A DNA stretch of 64,000 bases, from assembly GCA_010093485.1 (NCBI GenBank), contig MU001505.1, positions 771,375 through 835,374 on the forward strand. The letters are read 5' to 3'. Below are positions 23,523 to 35,300 of this stretch, piece after piece. Each line of letters opens with the position of its first letter. Position 1 is the stretch's first letter. This DNA is from Karstenula rhodostoma CBS 690.94 (taxonomy: Eukaryota > Ascomycota > Dothideomycetes > Pleosporales > Didymosphaeriaceae). The notes under the pieces are model-generated. The model was not told where the DNA came from. It searched no databases and saw nothing but the letters and a program-made list of their open reading frames with translations. The position numbers were made by a program, and so were the translations under genes.

Positions 23523-24313
23523 CGGTCGAATGAAGCGTCTCCGGGGTGCTGAACCGCTTGTTAGATATCGATTTCACAATAGACGCATGTGTACAATGGG
23601 GGCTTACTGCGAGCCACAAACTGATAAGTCCTCGTCACTGAGCCTGGCGCAAAAGGCTCGACGGAAGTGGTGGGTGTTGAGGAGAAGGCCAATACGCTAG
23701 AGAGAGCTATCTTTATACAGTCCTCTGGCAACAGAGTGAGAGGATTTTGCCGACCGATAGCGTTGACGCGTTCGAAGTAAAAGTGAGAGAAACTCGTCTT
23801 GCATATCCGCTTCACCAACAACTGCACGTACAGCGCCAGGTCGAAAGTCGGTGTCACTCCAGGGTGGGTCATGCGTAGGTCGGTTGTACCTAGACTTTTG
23901 TCTTGTTACTGTACTCGTGTTCCCTCTTCTGCAGCATGTTCGGAAGTCGGGCATTGTCGAGATGGGGATGCGAATGCAGATGCGGCGAGTGGTAGACTAC
24001 GCACCGCGGTAATTACAATGCGTGCTGTAGAGCTTCGAGCATGTAGGATCCAAATCGCACCTACCACACATCGTTAACAAAAGAAGAAAGAAGCTCCAAT
24101 GCTGCAGAACTCTCAGCACAACATGACACCCAGTCGCGGCCCCAACATCAAACCACTTCAACACCAGTGTAGGTAAATACTGAATCCAATTCGCTTATGT
24201 GCAGAGAAGTCCAGTCCGGTCCAGTCCCAAAAGCACCCTAACACCCCACCTCCATGCAATTGATAACCCCCTCCCACATCCCCATCCTTCCCCCCCTCTC
24301 AACCACCATCCCC
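23523..24313. other. Intergenic, no gene seen
   Basis: About 790 bp between BTB copy 4 (promoter side) and the dynein light-chain gene (3' side). Short open frames only. Confidence 0.5.
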
Positions 24314-24932
24314 TTAGATCCCAATCCAGTTCACGCTAACGACAACATCCATGCCCTTCTGCTCCGCGCCATCCCACTTGTAGCTCAGTGTCCCGTCCTT
24401 CTCCGTGTTCCAGAACGCGCCGACAGCGCTGTGCATGCCGCGGCGACCGGCGGCGCCGCCGTCCGAGGGCGCGCCCGGGTGCTGGATGATGGTGCTGTGG
24501 GCGATGTACTTGTAGGCGGGTTGCGCGGGCTTGGAGGTGTCGGAGGAGGAGGGGGTTGTCTTCTCGATGAGGGTCTTGAGGAGGTTGTTCTGGGGTGGGA
24601 TTAGCTGGGGTAAGATGGGAGTGGTGATTTGGGGGTGATTTGTGGATATTGAGGTTGAGTTGAAGTGTGTCGCGTGAGGTGGGCTGGAACGGGATGGAAA
24701 GGGGACGTACGATGATGGCGGTGTTCCAGTCTGCGACTTTGTCGTGCTCGTACTTCTCTGCGGAGGAGAGGGCGGACTCGACGGTCTGGTGTGACTGTCA
24801 GTATTTCCTATAGGCACGGAGCTGGATATGCGTACGATCTTAACGATCTGGGTGAGCTCGTCTGTGGGGAGGGGAGACTGTGTCCGTCAGCGATGTTCCT
24901 TTCCAACAATCCCTCTTTAAACCTACAGCCAT
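24314..24932 (-). CDS. Tctex-type dynein light chain
   Basis: Model: complement of 24314-24589, 24711-24785, 24836-24861 and 24923-24932, 128 codons plus stop. Exon 1 is only 10 nt; its intron (24862-24922) starts GTTTAA. Joined, the protein reads M-A-V-DELTQIVKI-TVESALSSAEKYEHDKVADWN..., then KYIAHSTIIQHPG, AVGAFWNTEKDGTLSYKWDG and VVVSVNWIGI, the standard Tctex-1 core and end. It binds cargo or the intermediate chain of cytoplasmic dynein. Length is normal for the family. It is divergently arranged with the Vtc1 gene. A Ser/Thr/Pro-rich insert lies before KYIAHS. Confidence 0.93.
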
Positions 24933-25416
24933 TGTGGAGTATGTGCAGGGTAGCGAAGGCGAAGGGAGTCTAGAGATATAGCGTGAGGTTCGGAACGCAG
25001 CGGAGTAATATATGCGACTGGCAACAGCGACGTGTGGAGGTGTTTACTCTGATTGTTTTTCCCAATAAAGCACGCCGAGACAAGTCGGTTTTAGCGCAAC
25101 AACATGGGCCGGCGGTCTTTGCACGGGCCCGGAAAAAGCATGGGGAGGCCCGCGTCACGTGGGCGCACTGATTGGACAGCGCGGGCAGGGGGACGTAGCT
25201 GCCGTCACAAGGAACGAGCTTGCGCAGGTCTCAAAGAGCTTGGGTCTGTCGCTCTGCACTGCGCATTTCCTTCGCCAGCCCGCCAACCCCCCCGTCGACG
25301 TCAATTGCTATACGAGTATATCGCTTCAGAGGCACCGCAGACGCAGGAATCCGCGTGCGACACCGTCTCGAGTATCCGCCGAGCTTCCGCTAGCGGGGTT
25401 ATATACAGCCATCGTC
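24933..25416. promoter_or_regulatory. Divergent promoter region, dynein light chain / Vtc1
   Basis: A 484-bp space between two outward-facing start codons, so it must hold both promoters. No specific binding site is claimed. Confidence 0.55.
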
Positions 25417-25946
25417 ATGTCTACTCAACCGCTGCTCCAAACTGCCCCTGGTACGCATACTCTCCTCCAACAGTAGCCGACGGGATGAATTGGAACTCCC
25501 TGTTGCCCATGTCTTAAGGAGACGGGACCAATCCTGTGCTCAGACACTGTCTCGAAGCGCTATCAGTCCCCAAACACTAACAAACACTAACAAACACAGG
25601 CAAACGCATCGCCCTCCCCACGCGCGTCGAGCCCAAAGTTTTCTTCGCAAACGAGCGCACCTTCCTCAGCTGGCTCAACTTCACCGTCATCCTCGGCGGC
25701 CTCGCCGTCGGCCTGCTCAACTTCGGCGACAAGATCGGTCAGATCTCCGCGGGCCTGTTCACCCTGGTAGCCATGGCCGCCATGGCCTACGCCCTCGTGA
25801 CCTTCCACTGGCGCGCGAAGAGCATACGGCAGCGCGGCCAGGGCGGCTTCGATGATCGCTTTGGCCCGACCGTCCTCACCATTGCGCTGTTTGCGGCTGT
25901 CGTGGTGAACTTTGTGCTTAGGGTTGTGAGTGAGAATAGGAAGTAA
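25417..25946 (+). CDS. VTC1: Vacuolar transporter chaperone subunit Vtc1
   Basis: Model: 25417-25450 and 25600-25946, 126 codons plus stop. The intron (149 nt) ends in a duplicated branch-site-like CAAACACTAA before CACAG. The protein has the Vtc1/DUF202 form: [20 protein letters not shown], then three membrane segments (about residues 35-53, 61-80 and 98-118) with FHWRAKSIR between the second and third. Vtc1 is the small membrane subunit of the VTC polyphosphate polymerase at the vacuole, also tied to vacuolar H+-ATPase stability and microautophagy in yeast. Length matches the yeast protein (about 129 residues). Confidence 0.95.
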
Positions 25947-26764
25947 GCGGCGTCACACGATCTTTGGGGGGGAATGGTATCGGGGAGGATGAGGGGATGA
26001 GAAGAGGAGGTCAGATGGATGATGGTGTCGCATAGCGGGGGAGAGGAGTGTGAAATGGAGGGATGGGACCATCCTGTACGCACATGGCCTTCTCTTTCGC
26101 CCATGACTTGGAACGTTCGAAAGTTGAAACATCACGTACTAGGGAGTGGGTATCTGTACAGGAACGGCTACACTGACGTTGGGGCTTCTCGCCCGACCAT
26201 GTCCAAGTGTTCATTAGCATTTAATTATCTTATTGCTTTTCACTTTTGGTGCTCACAATTGAGTATTTTGTTCTCTTAAGCGATGCTGTCTTGTTACTCG
26301 CGTTGCTCTTAACATAATAGCCGTGACATCACAAGTTGATCATCAGGGGATATGGATAAAGGTGCTGATTATGTTGATTCGCGTGCGTATGTTCCGCAAC
26401 CGCTTCCTAGCCATCACCAGGCTGCTTGATGCAGCCGTGTCTTACTCTAATCTTCGAGCAGACGTACATTTTCAAATCTCCAATGCCACCGCGAGGCATA
26501 AATCATCCCAAGTATTACGCCGATATCCGTCCCAATCTCTATTGAGTTCTCGACCCGCCTGCTCATGAACGCCGATGTTGAAGGCGCTCATATAGTACAT
26601 CTCTCCAATGTCCCCTCCCCGATGCAGGTTGAACAGGTTGAACTACTTTTTGGTATCATAAACACATTAGACACATTACACCCGGCCGCTTAGATGATAA
26701 GCAGCCGGCAGAGAAAGTCTGAGCAGTTGTTAAGGTACTCAGACCTTTGATAAAAAAAAACCGC
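25947..26764. other. Convergent 3' intergenic region
   Basis: About 820 bp between the Vtc1 and Met6 stop codons. No gene, repeat or RNA was recognised. Confidence 0.55.
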
Positions 26765-29175
26765 TTAAGCAGAGTGCTTCTCGCGGTAGGCCTTGGCAGA
26801 GTTGACCATGTTGGTCAGGGCAGCCTTGGTCTCCTTCCACTGGCGGGTCTTGAGGCCGCAGTCAGGGTTGATCCAGAGCTGCTCGGGCTTGAGCCACTGG
26901 AGCATCTCGCCGATGCGGTCCTTCATCTCCTGCTCCGACGGGACACGCGGGGAGTGGATGTCGTAGACACCGGGGCCGATGTGGCGGGGGTACTCCTTCT
27001 CCTCGAAGACCTTGAGCAGCTTGGCGTCGCTCTTGGAGTTCTCGATGGACAGGACGTCGGCGTCGAGAGCAGCAATGGCGTGGAAGAAATCCTGGAACTC
27101 GGAGTAGCAGAAGTGGGAGTGGATCTGGGTGGAGTCCTCGACACCAGCGGCGGACAGCTTGAACGAGTCAACAGCCCAGGACAGGTACTTCTCGCGCTCC
27201 TCGCCGGCGCGGAGGGGAAGACCCTCACGGAGAGCAGGCTCATCGATCTGGATGACGAAGACGCCAGCAGCCTCGAGGTCAACGACCTCGTCGCGGATGG
27301 CAAGAGCAAGCTGCTGAGCCTGGACAGACTGGTGGACATCGTCACGGGGGAAAGACCATCGGAGGCAGGTGATGGGGCCCGTAAGCATACCCTTCATGGG
27401 CTTCTTGGAGATGGAAGCGGCGTACTTGGACTCCTTGACGGTCATAGCAGCAGGGCGGGAGATATCACCGACAACGATCGGAGGACGGACACAGCGGGAC
27501 CCGTAGGACTGGACCCAACCGTTGGTGGTGAACGAATAACCGTCAAGGCGCTCGCCAAAGTACTGCACCATGTCGTTGCGCTCGGGCTCGCCGTGGACAA
27601 GGACGTCGAGGTCGAGCTCCTCCTGGATGCGGACGACCTCTTCAATCTCCTTCTCGATGAATCGCTCGTACTCCTCAGCGGTGATCTCACCCTTGGTGAA
27701 CTTGTTACGCTGGATACGGATCTCCTTGGTCTGGGGGAAGGAACCGATGGTGGTGGTGGGGAAGATGGGGAGCTTGAGGTGAGTCTTCTGGGCGGCAAGA
27801 CGCTCGGGGAAAGGAGACTTGCGCTCAAGGTCGGCAGGCTTAACGCCGGCCTGGCGGTCCTTGACGTCCTTGTTGTTGGTGCGCTTGGAGGTGGCGCGAG
27901 ACTCCATGGACTTGGCGTTGGCCTCAAGAGCCTCACGGACGGAGGCAGGGCCCTCAGTGACGGCCTTGGCGATCACGGTAACCTCAGAGACCTTCTGGAC
28001 GGCGAAAGAGAACCAGTCCTTGACCTCAGCGTCGAGCTTCTTCTCGGCCTCGAGGGAGTGGGGGGTGTGGAGGAGGGAGCTGGAGGTGGCAACGATGACA
28101 CGGTCCTTGCCGAGCTTCTGGATGGCGGACTCAACGGTCTCGATGGCGCGCTTGAAGTTGGTCTTCCAGATGTTGCGGCCGTCGACAACACCGGCGGAGA
28201 GGATCTGGTTGGAGCCGAGCTTGCCAACGACAGCCTCGAGCTGCTCAGGGTTGCGGACAAGGTCAACGTGGATGCCGTAGACACCCTGGAGGGCGGGGAA
28301 GACCTCGAAGTTGTGGACGACATCGCCGAAGTAGGTTGCGAGGACGAGCTTGGGCAGACCGCTGGCGGTCAGGGCCTCGTAGGCGGGCTTGAAAGCATCC
28401 TTGACCTTTTGGGGGAGGTCCTGGACGAGGATGGGCTCGTCGATCTGAACGGTCTCGGCACCAGCCTCCTTGAGCTTCTTCAGGAGCTCAACGTATACCG
28501 GGACGAGCTTGGAGATGAGGGAGATGGGGTCGACGGACTGGCCACGGTCGGCCTTGCCGAGATGGAGGAAGGAGACGGGACCGACGAGGACGGGGCGGGT
28601 GGTGATGCCGGCCTCCTTGGCCTCGAGGAACTCGCGGACGGGCTTGGGGTCGGAGGAGAGGGTGAAGGTCTGGTTGTCCTGGAGGGTGGGCTTGACGTAG
28701 TGGTAGTTGGAGTCGAACCACTTGACCATCTCCTGTGGCATGTGTCAGCGACTACTCAAAAAGCGGCCGGCGATTATTTCGGCGACTTACAAGGGAGGGG
28801 ACATCGACGCCATCCTTCTGGTGGCCACGGCCCATGGCGAAGTACTCATCGAGGGTGTCGAGCTTGGCGCTGGAGTATCGCTCCGGGATGGCCTGCCAAT
28901 TGTCAGCAATGTGGAACCACAGCTATAGGCGGTGTGAGACGCACGTTGAAGAGCTGGATGTGGTCGAGGAGGTGGTCGTAGAAGGCGAAGTCGTTGCTGG
29001 GGATGACATCGACACCAGCATCCTTCTGGATCTGCCAGTGAGCAAGACGAAGGCGCTTGGCCTCCTTGACCAGCTCATCGCGAGAGAGCTTGTCGGCCCA
29101 GTAAGCCTCGTTGGCCTTCTTCAGGTCACGGTTCGCACCCATGCGGGGGAAACCGAGCACCGATGACTGCACCAT
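26765..29175 (-). CDS. MET6: Cobalamin-independent methionine synthase
   Basis: Model: complement of 26765-28732, 28892-28792+adjacent base 28791 (exon 28791-28892) and 28945-29175, 766 codons plus stop. It transfers the methyl group of methyltetrahydropteroyl-triglutamate to homocysteine. Start MVQSSVLGFPRMGANRDLKKA is typical. The C-terminal barrel holds the zinc/homocysteine site: HSHFCYSEF, GVYDIHSPRVPS and WINPDCGLKTR. Length equals that of yeast Met6. Codon use is strongly biased to C or G in third positions, as for a highly expressed gene, and this leaves a long meaningless open frame on the opposite strand. Both introns are short with clean signals, and exon joins fall between codons. 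Confidence 0.97.
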
Positions 29176-30446
29176 GGTGGGGGATGTGAGCGGAACGGAG
29201 GGGTATCTGGAATTGATGTGCCTGGTCTGAGGGAGCAATCGAAAGAGAAAGTGCCCGCCTGAGGAAGTGGTGTAGGAGTGAGGGAGGACAAGTGAGACAG
29301 ATCCAGGATGACCGCCACCTTTGTAGGCCAGTGTCGTGCTTTTCTATCTTTTTCGCTGGCGTGGAGGGGTACTGGTGTCATTGGCCCGCATGAGGAAAGG
29401 CCCGTGCGCCCAGCCCCGGTCCTTCTTCGTCGGTTCCCGGTCTATTCTTGTTACCAACGCGTCTACTCTCGGGCTTCGCCATGGCAGTGTTGCGACGATG
29501 CACGCAGACTCACACGCCGGCCTTCTCTGGCCGGCCATCTTCGTCGGCCGTCAAAGTACAGCTGTGCGGTGACTTTCGCGCACATTTTGGCCTTTGTCTA
29601 GGTCGCTTTGGCGCGGGATACTTTCCGCCGATTTCGGAAAGATGCCCCTCCAGATGCGACCAGGTGCGTAGCGCAACACTGCGATCTACAATTCGACCCA
29701 TTGTTATTGTCCAAGGCTCAAGCTCAAGCGCTGGTGTCGGGAGTGTCGGTGGGCTTTTCGAGGGCATCCCACACACCAACAGCAGCCTGGAGACGCCGTC
29801 ACGTTGGATGGAGGGGCATTGGGACCTCGCCGCTGGCCAGCCAAACCTTCCAACGATGCAGCTCGCTAGCGGAGGAATCAGTGAAGCACTCGGACTCCGT
29901 GCAGTCATCATAGTCGTCCACCTTTATTGGTTCGTTGTAACTCTAGTGGACACTGCCACAACACGCCATCTGTGCGTAGGACCGCACCTGCAGGACGATT
30001 GTTGCTGCGCTGAATCCATCCTCAAAGGTGCACGGATGTCGGTGGTCAGGCATTATTTTTCGCGACAACCCAATCTGCCTGGGTCGTCCACGCCGGAGAA
30101 CAGGAGCATAAGCTCATAAAGCTGACCGAGTTCCCGTTCGTTGCCCCAGAGCCGAACTCTGTCATTCTTCAAGACCGACGAAAGCTCAAGCCTAGCATCG
30201 TGGTTCGGTCGTGCCCTCAACCACCAGGAGTTCCACCAGGGCGCATCGTGAGCACCTGACTCAGTTGATCATGTGTTTGCAAAAGCTACACGAGTCTAGC
30301 CACGGAAAAACTGTTCGGACAATCTAAACCCGGACTCCACATGTGCCCTCCACGAACTACCCCGCCAGGTAGCGGCAACGACATCTCTGAAGTCGCGAGC
30401 ATTTGTTTGTGATTTCTGACTCCTATCCTTTAGCCCGAACTTCATC
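29176..30446. promoter_or_regulatory. Divergent intergenic region, MET6 / SDR
   Basis: A 1.27-kb space between outward-facing genes. A 223-codon plus-strand open frame at 29448-30119 has no domain and is judged to be chance. I did not find a CACGTG site near MET6 by eye. Confidence 0.5.
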
Positions 30447-31399
30447 ATGTCCAGACCCGAGCATTCACGGACCTTCTCGACGAACCTGAGCAGTGGCTCG
30501 GGTTCGCGTGCATTGGAAGGACGTGTCGGCATTGTCACCGGATCAAGCAGAGGTACGCCGGTCATGATGGCCGACATCAAACCCTTCTCACCATCGTCGC
30601 AGGTATCGGTGCCGCTATTGCCCGCAATCTCGCCAGCAAAGGCTTGAACGTCGTCTTGAACTATACGTCAGACTCCTCCGAGAAGATCACCCAGGAACTC
30701 GCCGAAGAGTTGCAATCCCAGCATGGCGTCAAGACTGTCATTGTCCAAGCGAATATGGGTGATGAGAACGGACCCAAGCACATTGTTGAAGTTGCGAAGA
30801 ACAACCTTTCGCATCAAAAGACTGGAAAGTTCCAGATCGATGTGATCATCAACAACGCTGGTGTTGCGGGTAACAACAGGATCGAGACCATAAACTGCGA
30901 GGACTTTGCGCGGCAGTACAACATCAATGTTCGAGGACCTCTGCTGTTACTGCAAGCCGCCTTGCCATACTTGCCCAACGATCGATCCGGCCGCATCGTC
31001 AACCTTTCGTCCGTCAGTTCTTCGCTTGGATACGTCAGCCAGAGCGTTTACGGTGGAACTAAAGCTGCCCTTGAGGCCATGACAAGGACATGGTCCCGAG
31101 AGCTCGCTGAGCGCGCAACGGTCAACTCAGTCAACCCCGGACCAGTCGCTACTGACATGTACGGCACGAACGACGAGTCTTTCATCAACTTCAACCGACC
31201 TTTCCTGCAAAGCACGCCCTTGGCCACGCCCAGGAAGGAGTTCGAGGAGGATAAGACGGAGTACTACGAGTCTGTGGGTGGACGGCCGGCTTATAGCGAA
31301 GAAATAGCGGGTGTTGTGGGTATGCTTTGTTTACCAGAAGCAGCATGGACGACGGGCAGCGTCATTTGCGCGAATGGAGGTATGAGGTTCAGCTTCTAG
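30447..31399 (+). CDS. Short-chain dehydrogenase/reductase
   Basis: Model: 30447-30552 and 30603-31399, 300 codons plus stop. The 50-nt intron splits the nucleotide-binding motif; joining gives VTGSSRGIGAAIARNLASKG, the classical TGxxxGxG turn. Further landmarks are IINNAGVAG, the catalytic serine region NLSSVSSSLG, YGGTK (Tyr and Lys of the active site), and NPGPVATDM. The C-terminus GSVICANGGMRF suits the 3-oxoacyl-ACP-reductase-like branch. The substrate cannot be told from sequence. An N-terminal Ser-rich stretch of about 25 residues precedes the fold. Confidence 0.92.
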
Positions 31400-32368
31400 A
31401 GTGGCTTTGTCGTCAGCCCATCGAAGGTAGCACAATCTAGAATCAGATATCTCGGTAGGACAGCACGGTCCCGCGTACACCATCCGAGAGACACCGGCAA
31501 GATTTGAGACATCAGAAAACTTTGAATTATTGCAGTACTGCGACTTTGCACGCCCATGTACCGTGGGACCACGACGGCTATTAATTGGTGTCGCTTGTGC
31601 GAGTTGGAACCTTACCAAGAGCATCAGCAGTCGTCCAACACAGAAGGAGAGACGCAGCGAGCTCTTTTCGGCACAAGCACATGCGTCGTCTTTTGTTCTG
31701 CCAGAGGCGGTTCATCCAGGGTCCACTTGGCACGCGCCAGTGTAACCACCCCCCAACCTCCCTACCTTGCTCTCCACCTGCCGCTAAAGATAAAGATATG
31801 AGGAAATGAAATCGCCGGATCTTAGCGTCGTAAGAACCATCGAGCGTACCGGTTTTGCGTCGCATGGCCACGGCCGGGCTCGGGCACGATGCTCCGTCGG
31901 CTCAGCTACAGCCGGGCGCTGCGCCAAGCGAGCGGTTGCCCGGAGCAACTCGTGTTTACCCGTGCGGCATGTGCGGGACCGCATCGTCTGATGGCTGCCA
32001 TTGGGGCTAGGCTACGCCCGCCGCATTCCGGGAGGGCTGTTCCGTGTAACGGGGATTGGCTTGAACAGCGTCTGTAGTGGATCACAGGCTGTCACGGCGG
32101 TCCGGTGGTGGTGGTGGTGTGCGTAATGGGTGGCTGGACCTGGACCTGTTTACTGACCCGACCACCCGCCTCCCTTCGCAACCGTGCATGAACTGCAGAT
32201 CTATGATAGCACTGGGCTCTTGCCAGTCTCTTCTCCAACATCGTGTCCACGTCGAGCTTTGTGCCACCCCGTCCCGCGGCCCTTACCAGCGTGCCTGTTC
32301 GATGGAGGGAAGAAGAAGAGCTACGGACTGAAGGTCCCTACCATCGCGAACGAGAATTTATCACCATT
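31400..32368. other. Intergenic, no gene seen
   Basis: About 970 bp upstream of the kelch-type gene. Contains a short GGTGGTGGTGGT tract near 32,100-32,120. The frame of the downstream gene is open back to about 32,243 but offers no ATG before 32369. Confidence 0.55.
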
Positions 32369-35300
32369 ATGCGCCGCTCAACCGCACTGGTGCCGACCGT
32401 ACTGCCCCGCCCACCATTCGCATCGTGGCGAACAACGCTACTGTGCGCCGCGCTCTTCCTTGCGGGTACCGACGCTCAAGTGTACAACCCGACAAGACTG
32501 CTCCTCAATGGCTCCCGAGTCTACGTATTCCAGCCTTCATCTAGCTCCTCTTCGCAATTCGAACTCGGTACCATCGACATAAGCTCTCGCATCGAATCGT
32601 CCGACCCCTCCATCACCACCCTCTACTCTACGTTACCCTTCCTCGATTCAGATAAACAGCGATCGTTCAACCCGATACTAGATGATGGAGGGAACATCAC
32701 AGTGTACACGGGCGACTGTACGCCGGGAGCAAGAGGAGGCGAGGTGTGGACCTTTGTGCCAGAAGTTTCAGAGCAAGGTGGGAATGGAAGTTGGAGGCAG
32801 GAAAACATCACATTCGCCCAGGATGGCAAGCACGTCTCTGACATGGGGCCCAATTATCTCAGCGCGGGCATGTCTTATTCGGCCATCGTTGAAGCCGATG
32901 CCTCGAGCACGCAGGCCTACTTCTTTGGCGGAATGTGCCCGTCGCAAGGGGGAAACGACGCCGACTGGCAGGCAAACGCCAACTATTCCAACTGCATGGT
33001 TACCCTAGAGCCATCGAAGATGACCGCAAAATCGCTAGAATATCAGCTCGGCGCATCTACAAGCCGAGGACCACCGATCGCAGAAGCTGGCTTCACACTA
33101 ACCGGTCTGTCGCCAAGTTATTCTAATCGCAGCGATGGTACTCAGACACAGCAGCAGAATTTCGTCTTGGTGGGAGGCCATACCAGCGCTGCCTACATCA
33201 ACACTTCACAGGTTGCACTATTCTCACTTCCTCAACAAGGATGGACCTTCGTTCCCGTGAATCAACCAGATACAACACAGACAGACCTTGCAATTCGGGC
33301 AGACATTTCGACGATTGAATCTCGCTCTGGACATAGTGCTGTTCTGAGCGATGATGGTCAGCGCGTTATTGTTTTCGGTGGCTGGATTGGCGACAAAAAT
33401 ACGCCTGCGAGTCCTCAACTGGCAGTTCTGAATGTCGGCGATGGGTATGGGGGAGAAGGCGATTGGGAATGGACCGTGCCGTCGACATCTGGCTCAGGCC
33501 TACCTACATCGACGGGTATCTACGGTCACGGTGCCGCTATGCTCCCGGGTGGGATCATGATGGTCATGGGCGGCCACTCCATATCCGCTTCGGGTTCACG
33601 CGGGCGAAGAGCATCCACAAGTGATGGTCAACGACCGATGTTTCTCAACATTTCCTCGTATACCTGGACAACCAACTACTCCCCTCCACCCGAGATACGG
33701 ACCGAACAGCCAGCTAAGAGCGGACCTCTTGCTACTACCGGCCAAAAAGCAGGACTCGGCGTAGGCTTAGGAATTGGCATGGCCGCTGTGCTGAGCCTGA
33801 TGGCGTTTTACATCTTCTATACACGCAAGTTAAGGAGGCAGCGCGAGTTCCGGGAAAGCCAACTGCATGAGCTGGCGATGGGTGCACATCGGTATACTCT
33901 ATCGCCAGGCTTTGACGGTCGCAATGACCAGAGTGGATATTTCCAAAGCGCGGATGGCTCGCATTCTTATCCATCCGCATCTTCTCAAGGTGCCCCAAGC
34001 TGGGGACGAACCAAGGCCCACGATGCTGAGCGAACCGGGCTACTGGTAGAGATCCCAAGTCCGACACGCGGGTTGCGTCGTGGTTTGAGTGGGAAAGCTA
34101 ACCACGGTGGTGCCCGATACGATGATAGGAGAGTCCGCGGCTCAGGCCATATACACCCAATCGATGAGGAAGAGGAGCAGGAGCACGAGGCAGCCAATGA
34201 TAAAACACCGCTGACTTCTCATCCAGAGATGAGTCAGCGAGCAGTAGATAGAGGCCACTCTATCTTCGAAAATGCGCCTAGCCTGGATCCCTCCGTGCAA
34301 CAACACCCTCTGCACGGCGACGATGGCGCCTTACATTCTGCGCCTGTTTCTCCTGTGCAAGATGAACACGATGACCTTCAAGATGACCACCATAGCTGGC
34401 AAGCACTCGCCGGTGCCCGTCTACCTCGACGTTCCAGCCCAACTAACCAGGGTCGTATTTCACCATCGAAATTATCAGAGCGTACCGGCTCGAACTTGAG
34501 CGAACGAAGTACATTTTCCAACCTTTCGTCGCACTCGCATGGCGGAAGCTTGGGCAGGAGTACCTCTGTGCGCTCCGCAGCTATCCTTAACCATGCTGCC
34601 AATGTCAACCCATTCAAAACACCAGACGCCAGCCCGACATTGGAACGCGGTACCAACATCTGGCAAACCTCAACGGACCCCCGCACGCGGTCGTTCACCA
34701 GTATACGAAGCAACGCGCGTTCTGTGACAGCCAAGGAAGATGTGGATTCATTCACAACGGCGCGATCCTCATTTATGGTCTTGCAAGCGGAAGGCGAGGC
34801 TCTCCTGGGTGGAAACCCCGACCGAACCAGACCAAACACCTCATCGACATCCAACGGCTCGAACAGTCAGTCAAATCACACAGAGAGCAGCAATACTCGC
34901 GGGGTAATCGTGACCGCAGCAACCTCAGCAACAGAAGGATTCGCTCACAGAAGGCGAAAGAGCTGGCTTGGCAGCGTCCGCAGGGCTCTCGCTCGATCAA
35001 CCTCCACCGCCGACCGAACGCGCTCCATGACCGCCGCAACAATGCACTTCGAAACCTACACCGACAACCCCTCCCCCGAACCCGTTAGAGCCCGCCCCGT
35101 AGCCGAAGACACAGAGTCCATGCCCGCGTCCACGCTCCCCCGCCGCGCCGCCTCCGACGCCTCCTTCTGGCGCAGCAAACGCGGCCGACAAGACTGGCTC
35201 GAGGAGGAAATCGCCCAGGACCCCAACGACCCGCGCGCAAAGTGGAAGCGCCATCCCGGCGACGACTGGGGCACCCCGGAGGACGTCGCCCTCGCGGAAC

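Noticed and set aside
26747..28981. A 744-codon open frame on the plus strand across the methionine synthase gene
   Set aside because: It is antisense to MET6 and rich in Leu, Gly, Val, Glu and Asp, as expected from strong third-position bias on the other strand. No domain is seen.
29448..30119. A 223-codon plus-strand open frame between MET6 and the SDR gene
   Set aside because: No domain, and it lies in an expected promoter region.
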